DNA of 15,191 bases from JAHEFX01 sp964614585 (GTDB lineage Bacteria; Actinomycetota; Acidimicrobiia; Spongiisociales; JAENVV01), in assembly GCA_964614585.1 (NCBI GenBank), contig CAZTLW010000051.1, positions 1 to 15,191 of the forward strand. The letters run 5' to 3'. The notes below the pieces were generated by a model. That model was given only the letters and a program-made list of their open reading frames with translations. It did no database searches and was not told the DNA's origin. This document shows, one piece after another, positions 7,862 through 14,264 of this stretch; position 1 is the stretch's first letter, and the number at the start of each line of letters is the position of its first letter. Position numbers and translations under genes: made by a program.

Positions 7862-7931
7862 CTCGGTACTCGGTACTCGGTACTCGGTACTCAGTACTCA
7901 GTACTCAGTACTCAGTACTCAGTACTCAGTA
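7862..7931. repeat. Tandem heptamer array, ten units (4x CTCGGTA then 6x CTCAGTA)
   Basis: Ten perfect 7-bp units fill almost the entire 78-bp gap between the stop codons of the convergent LCP gene (7856) and cofE (7935). The first four units are CTCGGTA and the last six CTCAGTA, with no other variation. Across each junction the CTCAGTA units contain AGTACT, which is self-complementary, so a transcript can fold back on itself with a C-C mismatch every seventh base; the GGTACT versions can join with G-U pairs. The array is clearly lower in G+C than its surroundings. It could act as a bidirectional terminator or a barrier between convergent transcription, or it could be a slippage-prone element without function. 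Confidence 0.95.
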
Positions 7932-7934
7932 CCT

Positions 7935-8642
7935 CTAGCGGAACAGGTCCTCGTCGTCGGTGCGCACCAGGTCGACGGCTCGGCCGGTGCCGGGGGGGAC
8001 CGCGACGCCCCGGACGATGGCGGCGGGGATGCCGGACGCCTTGCCCATCACGAGGTCGGCGGCTGCCGCCAGTTCGTCGGCCACCGCCACCTCCGTCACC
8101 TCGAGGACGTTGCCGTGGGTGTCGGTCCGGCCCCGGTGGTCGTCGATGGCCGCGAGGCCACTCATGCCGATGGCGACGTCGACGAGCCCCCGCCGCCACG
8201 GCCGGCCGAACGTGTCGGAGACGATGACGGCGACGTCGGTCCCGAATCGGCCGACCAGGCGACGCCGTAGCCGGTGTGCCGAGCGATCCGGGTCGCGAGG
8301 AAGCAGCACCGCCCGCCCCGCCTCGACATTGGATCGGTCGACCCCGGCATTGGCACAGATGAACCCGTGGCGCGTGCGGGCGATCACGAGATCGCCGCGA
8401 CGTCGCAGGACCGCGGTCGCCTCCGACTCCACCAGGGCCCGATGGGCGTCGGGCCCGTCGTCGTCGAGGTCCACCACCGACCCCTCGGCCTTCGAGACGA
8501 CCTTGTGGGTCACCACGACGACGTCGCCTGCCTCGAGGCCGGGGCCGGCGGCGATGGCATCGGCGAGCAGGGCCGCCAGGTCGTCGCCCGGCCGGACCTC
8601 CCCGATGCCCTCGACCGGGATCAGGCGGACACCAGGTCCCAC
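7935..8642 (-). CDS. cofE: Coenzyme F420-0:L-glutamate ligase (CofE; single-domain FbiB homologue)
   Basis: A 235-residue GTP-dependent ligase that adds gamma-linked glutamates to F420-0, giving F420-n. Family features are VVVTHKVVSKAEG (metal/GTP-binding segment), the stretch GDLVIARTRHGFICANAGVD and SDTFGRPWRRG. It matches stand-alone archaeal CofE in length; mycobacterial FbiB has an extra C-terminal nitroreductase-like FMN domain that reduces dehydro-F420-0, and this is missing here because the stop TAG follows right after the ligase domain. GTG 8642 is preferred over GTG 8648: GGGAGG at 8653-8648 sits 5 nt before the former but overlaps the latter. The gene overlaps the 3' end of fbiA by 22 bp, so the two are probably co-transcribed and coupled. 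Confidence 0.9.
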   Translation of the reverse strand: MGPGVRLIPVEGIGEVRPGDDLAALLADAIAAGPGLEAGDVVVVTHKVVSKAEGSVVDLDDDGPDAHRALVESEATAVLRRRGDLVIARTRHGFICANAGVDRSNVEAGRAVLLPRDPDRSAHRLRRRLVGRFGTDVAVIVSDTFGRPWRRGLVDVAIGMSGLAAIDDHRGRTDTHGNVLEVTEVAVADELAAAADLVMGKASGIPAAIVRGVAVPPGTGRAVDLVRTDDEDLFR

Positions 8643-9544
8643 AACCACCTCCCGAAACGAGCGGCCCGATCCGGGTCGGCGATGCGGGTCTCGGTGACGT
8701 GCACCCGGAGATCGGGACCCGACATCGCCAGCCGGTCGGCTCCGTCCTCGGTGTCCACCACCAGGTCGGTGAGCAGCCCGTCGTAGGCCGCCACGATCCC
8801 GGCGTTCCCGGGCGGCAGTCCCAGGGCAGCGAGCACCTCGTGGGCCGGGCCCTTGATGGCCCGACCGCCGATCAGGGGACTGACCGCCAGGACGATGTCG
8901 GCATTCGCCACGGCGTCCGTGAGACCGGGTACCGCCAGGATCGGCCAGATCGACAGCGGTGGGTTCGAGGCGCCGATCACCACGAGGTCGGCGTCGGTCA
9001 CGGCCTCGAGGACCCCGGGGGCGGGCCTGGCGTCGCCGGAGCCCTCGAAGACGAGGTCGCGGACCTCGTCCTGGTGGCGGCGGTGTACGAAGTATTCCTG
9101 GAACGAGAGCCGTCCCGCGTCGGTGAGCACCACCGTGGCCACCGGGTCGTCGGTCGCCGGCAGGATCGTCGCCGAGACGTCGTAGGCCTCGACGAGGTCG
9201 GCCGTCACCGCGCTCAGCGGCCGACCGGCTGCCAGCGCCGTCGTCCGGTAGAGATTGGTGGCCAGGTCCCGGTCACCGATCCGGAAGGTGGTGTCGGCTC
9301 CCAGCCAGGCCAGGGTGTCAATGACCCGGTGCGTGTCGTCGGCGAGGCCCCAGCCGTCGGGTCCCTCCACCTCGGCGAGGGTGTACAGGACCGTGTCGAG
9401 GTCGGGGCTGACGCACACCCCGTGGGTCGGTTGGTCGTCGCCGACGTTCACCACCACGGTGAGGTCGAAGCCGGCGAGAGCCAGGGCCCTGGCCGTCCGG
9501 GCACCGCCCACACCGCCGGAGAGGATGGTCACGTTCGGCGCCAT
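8621..9544 (-). CDS. fbiA: 2-phospho-L-lactate/phosphoenolpyruvate transferase of F420 synthesis (CofD/FbiA)
   Basis: A 307-residue enzyme that transfers the phospholactyl or phosphoenolpyruvyl group from its guanosine-diphosphate carrier to the deazaflavin FO, giving F420-0 or dehydro-F420-0. It opens with the family motif SGGVGGAR (9-16) after ILS, followed by VVNVGDDQPTHGVCVSPDLDTVLYTLA, NLYRTTALAAGRPLS, FVHRRHQDEV, VIGASNPPLSIWPIL and SPLIGGRAIKGPAHE, all typical of CofD. Length is normal for the family. ATG 9544 has no SD; TAGGCT, 6 nt upstream, suggests a leaderless transcript. It is divergent from the glycosyltransferase gene across a 90-bp gap and runs directly into cofE. The FO synthase (FbiC) and the guanylyltransferase (FbiD/CofC) are not in this window. 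Confidence 0.94.
   Translation of the reverse strand: MAPNVTILSGGVGGARTARALALAGFDLTVVVNVGDDQPTHGVCVSPDLDTVLYTLAEVEGPDGWGLADDTHRVIDTLAWLGADTTFRIGDRDLATNLYRTTALAAGRPLSAVTADLVEAYDVSATILPATDDPVATVVLTDAGRLSFQEYFVHRRHQDEVRDLVFEGSGDARPAPGVLEAVTDADLVVIGASNPPLSIWPILAVPGLTDAVANADIVLAVSPLIGGRAIKGPAHEVLAALGLPPGNAGIVAAYDGLLTDLVVDTEDGADRLAMSGPDLRVHVTETRIADPDRAARFGRWLWDLVSA
8648..8653 (-). promoter_or_regulatory. Ribosome binding site for cofE inside the fbiA coding region
   Basis: GGGAGG on the minus strand lies 5 nt before GTG 8642 and overlaps the alternative GTG at 8648, so it favours the shorter CofE. It lies within the last codons of fbiA. Confidence 0.65.
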
Positions 9545-9591
9545 GCCGGCAGCCTACGACCGGTGCGGAGATGTCGGATCGGCCGGCATGG
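9541..9591. repeat. Perfect 10-bp inverted repeat spanning the fbiA start and its upstream region
   Basis: CCATGCCGGC (9541-9550) recurs as its exact reverse complement GCCGGCATGG (9582-9591), with 31 bp between. The left arm contains the fbiA start codon and the spacer contains its putative -10 box; the right arm ends just before the putative -35 box of the divergent glycosyltransferase gene. The position fits an operator or a looping site shared by both promoters. Confidence 0.6.
9551..9556 (-). promoter_or_regulatory. Putative -10 element of fbiA (leaderless start)
   Basis: TAGGCT on the minus strand fits the actinobacterial TAnnnT consensus and ends 6 nt before ATG 9544, so transcription would begin at or next to the start codon. 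No convincing -35 box is seen at 15-18 bp, so this call is tentative. Confidence 0.35.
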
Positions 9592-9595
9592 GTGA

Positions 9596-9625
9596 TTGCG
9601 GATAGGGGGTCGCGCCCAGCACAAT
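9596..9625 (+). promoter_or_regulatory. Putative promoter of the glycosyltransferase operon
   Basis: TTGCGG (9596-9601) and CACAAT (9620-9625) are separated by 18 bp. They resemble -35 and -10 boxes and end 9 nt before ATG 9635. No SD precedes the ATG, so the transcript would be leaderless or nearly so. Confidence 0.35.
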
Positions 9626-9634
9626 CCACCCGGC

Positions 9635-12319
9635 ATGCCCGACGGGCCCCCCGCCCCCCGCGTCGTCGCCGCCGTTCTCATCGAGGACCCGGCGCGGCTC
9701 CGTGACGCCGTCCTCACCGCCCGGGTCCAGTCCCTGGAGCCCACCGACGTGGTGGCGATCGGTGGCGGCGCCGCGGGCAGGAACGCGGCCGGCGAGCTCG
9801 ACGTGGAGTGGGTGCCGGTCGCCGACGACCTCGAACTCCGCGACGAGATCTCCCACCTCTGGTTCCTGCGAGACGACGTCGAGGCCCGGCCGGACGCCCT
9901 CGCGTCGCTCGTGACCGAGAGCGAACGCGTGGAGGCGACCGTGGCGGGCTCGAAGGTGCTCGACGCGGCTCGCCGAGGGCGCCTCATCTCGATCGGCGGC
10001 GCCACCGACTCGTTGTGCGTGCCCGTTCCCATCCTCGACCCCGACGAGCTCGACCAGGGCCAGTACGACGTCATCCGCGACGTTGCCTACATCCCGTCAC
10101 AGTCGGTGCTCATCCGTCGGGACGCCTTCCGGGGGCTCGGGGGCCTCGACCGCCTGTTGGCACCCGACGCCGCCGGCATCGACTTCGGTCAGCGAGCCCG
10201 CCTCGCCGGTGGGCGCGTGGTGGTGGTCCCGTCGTCGGAGGTGTTCTCGTCGGAGCGCTTCGCGGCGAAGCTGCCGCCGTGGCGCGAACTCGCCGGCCAG
10301 CTCCGGGCACTGCTGAAGGCCTACTCGCCGATCTCGCTGCTCTGGGCCATCCCCCTGTGGTTGGCGGTGACGGGCCTCACCGCCGTCGGCTGGACGCTGA
10401 TCGGCAAACCGGCGAGGCTCGCCGACTTCGTCAAGGCCGTCGCCTGGAACCTCAAGAACGCCGGTTCCCTGGCCCGTCAGCGGCGCCGCGTCCAGGCGGT
10501 GCGCCAGGTCGGCGACGAGGAACTGTTCCGCTACCAGACGTCGGGGTCGCACGGTCTCTCGGTGTGGTGGCAGGCGGCGCTGGTCGTGGTGCGCCGCCCA
10601 CTCTCGAGCGGGCAGGACGCCCTCGATCGCACCGAATCGGGCCTCGGGGAGGGGCTGGTCTCGGGCGCCGTCCTGGCCGCGATCTGGCTCGTCGGTATCC
10701 GGGCGGTGCTCGCCGAGGGCCTGCCGTTCGGCGCCTGGACCGGCCCACTCGCCGATCCCGCCGACGTCCTCGCCGCCTACGCGGGGGGCTGGCATCCCGC
10801 CGCCTTGGGCGGCGACGGGCCGCCCCACCCGGCGGCGGCGCTGCTGGCGGTGATCGGCGTGGGCCTCGGCGGCTCGGCGGCCACCTGGGGGATGGCGTTG
10901 GCCATCGGCATCGGCCTCATCGGCTTCCTCCGCCTCGGTCGGACGCTGCGCCTCGGCCGGTGGCCGAGCGTCATCGGTGCCGTCGTGGCGGCGTTCGGGA
11001 CCGGGATCTCCGCCGCCGGCACCGACGGTGGCTACCAGGTGGTGCTCGCGGTCGCCGCAATCCCGTGGGTGGCCCATCTCGTGCTCCACCCCCCGGGGCG
11101 GTCGACCCGGGCGCGGATCGGCCGGCTCGCCCGACTCGGTCTCGCCACCGCGGTCCTCGCCATGGCGGCTCCGCTTGCCCTGGTGGTCCCCATCGTCGTG
11201 GCCCTGGTCTCGGTGCTGCTGCGCGGCCGGCCGCTGCCGCTGCTGCTCGCCCCCGCGGGCATCGTGGCGGCCCTGCCCGCCCTGGCGCCCTGGCTGCTCT
11301 GGTACGACGTCGACCGGCTGGCCGGCCCCGCCGGCGGCTTCTGGGAGCCGCCGATCTGGATCGTCGCCGCCATCGTGGTTGCCTGGGTGCCCACCGTGCT
11401 GGCCGGTGGTCGGTGGTGGGGTGCGGCGATCGGGGGCGTGCTGGTCGGGGTGGGCGCGGTGTTCGCCCGAGGGCTCGTACCCGGCCGGGAGGCCTGGGTC
11501 GCCGGCTTCGTCGCCCTGGCCCTGGGACTCGGGCTGGTGGCGGCGGGGGCAGCCGACCGACTCGCCCGCCCGGGACGCGCCCGCCCGGTCGGCGTCGTCG
11601 CCTCCCTCGGCGTCGTGGGGTTGGCGATCCCGGTCGTCCTCGCCCTGCTCGGCGGAGGCGGCGGTCTGGCGGTCGACGAACCGCTCGCCGACGTCGTCGA
11701 GTACCTCGCCGCCCGCGGGAGCGACGGCCAGGAACGGGTGGTCTTCGCCGGCGTCGACCACCCCGGCGCCCCCTCACTTGCCGACGGGCCGTACGACCGG
11801 GCGCTCGACCCGGCCGCCTGGTCCTTCGACCGGGCATGGGTGGGACCCCCCGGTGAGGCCGACGCCGCCCTGGCCGCCACCCTCGACGGGCTGACCGGAT
11901 CGCCGGTACCGCGACCGGGCGCCGCTCTTGCCGAACACGGGGTGCGTTGGGTCGTCACCCCGGCGGGGTCGCAGGTCGACGTCGCCCTGTCGGGCCGCCT
12001 CGACGTCTTCCGCCTGGTGACCCCCGACGGGGTGGTCTTCGAGGCATCGGGTCGGGCTCCCATCGCCGACTCGCCCGCCGGTCGATGGTCGATCGGTGCC
12101 CGAGTGTGGGAGGGCCCGCCGACCGACGAGGTCACCGTCGCCGTCAACCCCACCGAGCGGTGGGCGGCGGTTCCCGCCGACGTCGGGGTGGTGGCGGCTG
12201 GAACGGCCGGACGGCTCGACCTCCAACCGGACGAGACCGTGCTCGTGCTCACCCGCATCGTCGCGGGGTTCTACGGCCTGGCGCTCGTGGCGGCCCTCTG
12301 GGGACGGAGGTCGGCGTGA
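9635..12319 (+). CDS. Family-2-like glycosyltransferase fused to a large multi-pass membrane domain
   Basis: An 894-residue protein. Residues ~8-215 resemble a GT-A domain: a beta-strand start VVAAVLIEDPARLRDAVLT, HLWFLRDDVEARPDAL (the DD sits where family 2 enzymes keep their metal-binding Asp pair), VAGSKVLD, QSVLIRRDAFRGLGG and GIDFGQRARLAGGRVVVVP, similar to the acceptor-side D-x-x-x-R-x-x-x-G pattern. The early Asp after the second strand is not seen; the segment reads VVAIGGGAAGRN. About 12 hydrophobic helices follow from residue ~230, then an extracytoplasmic stretch (roughly 680-865) and a last C-terminal helix. Similar GT2-plus-membrane proteins, followed by DUF5719, occur next to F420 genes in actinobacteria, from memory. 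A role in envelope polysaccharide synthesis is inferred; donor and acceptor are unknown. The TGA overlaps the next GTG by 4 bp. ATG 9635 is preferred to TTG 9596, which lies in the promoter. Confidence 0.8.
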   Translation: MPDGPPAPRVVAAVLIEDPARLRDAVLTARVQSLEPTDVVAIGGGAAGRNAAGELDVEWVPVADDLELRDEISHLWFLRDDVEARPDALASLVTESERVEATVAGSKVLDAARRGRLISIGGATDSLCVPVPILDPDELDQGQYDVIRDVAYIPSQSVLIRRDAFRGLGGLDRLLAPDAAGIDFGQRARLAGGRVVVVPSSEVFSSERFAAKLPPWRELAGQLRALLKAYSPISLLWAIPLWLAVTGLTAVGWTLIGKPARLADFVKAVAWNLKNAGSLARQRRRVQAVRQVGDEELFRYQTSGSHGLSVWWQAALVVVRRPLSSGQDALDRTESGLGEGLVSGAVLAAIWLVGIRAVLAEGLPFGAWTGPLADPADVLAAYAGGWHPAALGGDGPPHPAAALLAVIGVGLGGSAATWGMALAIGIGLIGFLRLGRTLRLGRWPSVIGAVVAAFGTGISAAGTDGGYQVVLAVAAIPWVAHLVLHPPGRSTRARIGRLARLGLATAVLAMAAPLALVVPIVVALVSVLLRGRPLPLLLAPAGIVAALPALAPWLLWYDVDRLAGPAGGFWEPPIWIVAAIVVAWVPTVLAGGRWWGAAIGGVLVGVGAVFARGLVPGREAWVAGFVALALGLGLVAAGAADRLARPGRARPVGVVASLGVVGLAIPVVLALLGGGGGLAVDEPLADVVEYLAARGSDGQERVVFAGVDHPGAPSLADGPYDRALDPAAWSFDRAWVGPPGEADAALAATLDGLTGSPVPRPGAALAEHGVRWVVTPAGSQVDVALSGRLDVFRLVTPDGVVFEASGRAPIADSPAGRWSIGARVWEGPPTDEVTVAVNPTERWAAVPADVGVVAAGTAGRLDLQPDETVLVLTRIVAGFYGLALVAALWGRRSA

Positions 12320-13602
12320 GACAGGCGATCGCCCTCCTCGTCGGGGCAGCGCTGGTCGCCGTCGCCGCCGTGCTGCCGGCACCCGAGGTGCCGGAGCCCC
12401 CCGAGGTGGTGCCCCCCGAGTACCCGGGGACGGCCACCGACCTCGGGTTCTGCCCGACGTGGACGGTCGACGACGTGGTGGCGTCGGCCCTGGTCCTGGC
12501 GGTGGCCGAGGAGATCGAGGCGTCCCTCGACTTCCAGGCCGACGACGAGGTGTTGACCGAGGGGGCCAGTCGTTCCGGGGCCGGCACCGTGTCGGCCGAC
12601 CCCGGTCTCGCCCAGGGGTACGTCCCGGTGCTCGTCGACGGCCTCTCGGGCGACCCGGTCGCCGCCGGCGTCGTCACGACCGGCGACGGGCTGCTCGCCG
12701 CCTCGGCGTGCGCCCGGTGGTCGGCCGTGCGCTGGACCGTGGGCGTCGGCGGCACGCTGGAGGGCGAGTCGACGACCCTGGTGCTGCACAATCCCTCCGT
12801 GCAGGCCTCCACCGTCGCCATCGAGGTGTTCTCCGACCAGGGTCTCGAGATCGGGGAGGGGTTCGGGTCGGTCACGGTGCCGCCACTCGGGGCGCTCGAG
12901 CTCCCGGTGACCGGTGACCTGCGGCTCCGTGAGCGCCTCGTCTTCGTCGTCGACGACCCGGCCGGGGCGATCGTGCCTGCCATCGACCACCGGGCCGGTG
13001 GCACCGACCGGGCGGTGGCGGTCGGGGTCCCCGAGGCGATCGAGTGGTTCTTCCCGACCACCGGCGGCGCCGAGGGTGAGCTCGTGTTGGTGAATGCCGG
13101 CACGGAGTCCGTCGCCGTGGAGGTGGACCTCTTCCGACCCGACGGGGCCGAGCTGGGTGCCACCGCCATCCTGCTCGAGCCGCGAGCCATCGAGGTGGTC
13201 CCGCTCGACGGCGGCGCCGGGATCCGAGTCCGCGCCGACGAGCCCGTCGGCGCCGCGGTCCGGACCGAGTCCGGTGGTGGGCTCGGCGCCACCATGGGCC
13301 TCTCCACCGAGGCGGTGGACTGGGCGCTCCCGGGCCTGGGCGTCGGGCCGGGCCAGCCCACGATGGCGATCCTCAACGTCGGTGCCGAGGCGGTCGACGT
13401 CACCTACCGGGTGCTCGGGCCCGGTGGGGCCACCGCCGGCCGCACCATCTCGGTTGCGGGCGGAACCGTCTCGTTCCAGGAGCTCGAGATCCAGAACGCC
13501 TCCGGCGTGCTGGTCGAGGCCTCGGCGCCGGTCACGGTCGGCTGGCACACCACCGTGCCGGGCGGCCCCCTGGGTGTCGCCCCGGGGATCCCGCGTGGCT
13601 GA
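12316..13602 (+). CDS. Secreted or membrane-tethered DUF5719 family protein
   Basis: A 428-residue protein with an N-terminal hydrophobic segment (residues 4-20, AIALLVGAALVAVAAVL) followed by a Pro/Glu-rich stretch, so it should be exported or anchored by an uncleaved signal. The rest is beta-rich with repeated modules of the type (T/E)xxLVLxNxGxxxVxVxV (for example GELVLVNAGTESVAVEV and MAILNVGAEAVDVTY), the pattern of DUF5719. There are exactly two cysteines, Cys46 and Cys132, which could form a disulfide. GTG 12316 overlaps the glycosyltransferase stop (GTGA), with GGAGG 5 nt upstream, and the 3' end overlaps the thioredoxin-fold gene by 8 bp. This strict linkage suggests it works with the glycosyltransferase at the cell surface. 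Its biochemical function is unknown. Confidence 0.8.
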   Translation: MRQAIALLVGAALVAVAAVLPAPEVPEPPEVVPPEYPGTATDLGFCPTWTVDDVVASALVLAVAEEIEASLDFQADDEVLTEGASRSGAGTVSADPGLAQGYVPVLVDGLSGDPVAAGVVTTGDGLLAASACARWSAVRWTVGVGGTLEGESTTLVLHNPSVQASTVAIEVFSDQGLEIGEGFGSVTVPPLGALELPVTGDLRLRERLVFVVDDPAGAIVPAIDHRAGGTDRAVAVGVPEAIEWFFPTTGGAEGELVLVNAGTESVAVEVDLFRPDGAELGATAILLEPRAIEVVPLDGGAGIRVRADEPVGAAVRTESGGGLGATMGLSTEAVDWALPGLGVGPGQPTMAILNVGAEAVDVTYRVLGPGGATAGRTISVAGGTVSFQELEIQNASGVLVEASAPVTVGWHTTVPGGPLGVAPGIPRG

Positions 13603-13993
13603 CTGGCTCGTCGCGGCGGGCATGGCGGCCGCCCTCGGCCTCATCGGCTGGGCGGCGGTCGTGTGGCGGCGTCGGTCGACCGACGTGCGGCGGGTCGTGC
13701 CCGACGACCTCGGACCGTTCCCCGCCGTGCTCTTCTTCTCGTCCGACACCTGCGAGTCGTGCCCACCGGCCCGAGAGGTCGTCGTGGCGGCAGCCGGCGG
13801 TCGGATGCGGGACTACACCTGGCAGGTGCACCCGGGGATTCTGCGGCGGCTGCGGATCGATGCGGTCCCCACCGCCTGGGTGGTGGACCGAGACGGAAGG
13901 GTCGAGGCCGTCTTCGCGGGCAGGCCCGAGCCCGGCGAGGTGGCGGCGGCGGTGGCCCGGGCCGGGATCGACGACGACGCTCCGGCCGGCTGA
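13595..13993 (+). CDS. Membrane-anchored thioredoxin-fold protein with CESC motif
   Basis: A 132-residue protein with one N-terminal transmembrane helix (about residues 4-24) and a compact thioredoxin-like domain: AVLFFSSDTCESCPPA with the redox pair Cys53 and Cys56, the segment ILRRLRIDAVPTAWVVDRDGRV with the expected cis-Pro (Pro92), and a final Gly-containing strand. The fold suggests a thiol-disulfide oxidoreductase. Its GTG start lies within the last codons of the DUF5719 gene, whose product has just two cysteines and is a plausible client. The charge pattern (WRRRSTDVRR right after the helix) predicts by the positive-inside rule a cytoplasmic catalytic domain, at odds with an extracytoplasmic client. 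It has no CGPC or WCxxC tryptophan, so whether it oxidises, reduces or isomerises is open. Confidence 0.78.
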   Translation: MADWLVAAGMAAALGLIGWAAVVWRRRSTDVRRVVPDDLGPFPAVLFFSSDTCESCPPAREVVVAAAGGRMRDYTWQVHPGILRRLRIDAVPTAWVVDRDGRVEAVFAGRPEPGEVAAAVARAGIDDDAPAG

Positions 13994-13997
13994 GTCC

Positions 13998-14026
13998 TTG
14001 GCAGCGCGCGCGGCGCGCCGTATCGT
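13998..14026 (+). promoter_or_regulatory. Promoter of the DUF3499 gene, leaderless arrangement
   Basis: TTGGCA (13998-14003, five of six matches to TTGACA) and TATCGT (14021-14026, fits TAnnnT) are separated by exactly 17 bp. The -10 box ends 7 nt before ATG 14034, so the transcript should begin at or next to the start codon. This is the best-looking promoter in the window and suggests that the small-protein genes downstream form their own transcription unit. Confidence 0.65.
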
Positions 14027-14033
14027 GCGAACC

Positions 14034-14258
14034 ATGTTCGAAACGTGTGCTCGGTGTGGCGCCCCCTCCGGGGCCCTGATGGTCTTCGACTACGACGCCC
14101 GGTCGGTGTGGTTGGAGGATCTCGACGGCGACGTCCAGCCCGGGGCCGGCCACGCCCTCTGCGCCGACCACGCCAACCGGCTCACGCCACCACTGGGGTG
14201 GACGCTCACCGATCGGCGCACCCTCTCCCGGCTCTTCGCCCCGCTCTCCGTCGCCTAG
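14034..14258 (+). CDS. DUF3499 family small protein, likely zinc-binding
   Basis: A 74-residue protein that matches the DUF3499 family by its layout: a Cys pair near the N terminus (CARC, Cys5 and Cys8), a strand-rich middle, and the conserved segment LCADHANRLTPPLGW with Cys43 and His46. The four residues Cys5, Cys8, Cys43 and His46 could form one zinc site. The M. tuberculosis member is Rv3258c, near manB, whiB2 and fbiA, from memory; its function is unknown. It has its own leaderless-type promoter and is followed after 6 bp by the next small gene. No membrane segment is seen. Confidence 0.85.
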   Translation: MFETCARCGAPSGALMVFDYDARSVWLEDLDGDVQPGAGHALCADHANRLTPPLGWTLTDRRTLSRLFAPLSVA

Positions 14259-14264
14259 GTCCCC

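Noticed and set aside
7862..7931. CRISPR array
   Set aside because: The repeats are 7 bp and directly adjacent, with no spacers and no cas genes nearby.
7681..7938. A small plus-strand frame encoding repeated YSVLSTQ units over the heptamer array
   Set aside because: It begins inside the LCP gene in another frame and the peptide repeat is only the readout of a 7-bp repeat, whose reading phase shifts through all frames every 21 bp. No own start signal is seen.
9588..9605. Five-codon mini-ORF (MGDCG) upstream of the glycosyltransferase gene as a leader peptide
   Set aside because: No SD, and it overlaps the putative -35 region, so it would lie upstream of the transcript start.
10097..11761. 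A 554-codon minus-strand frame inside the glycosyltransferase gene
   Set aside because: Composition is Gly/Asp/Arg-rich with no recognisable domain; the plus strand encodes membrane helices and GT motifs.
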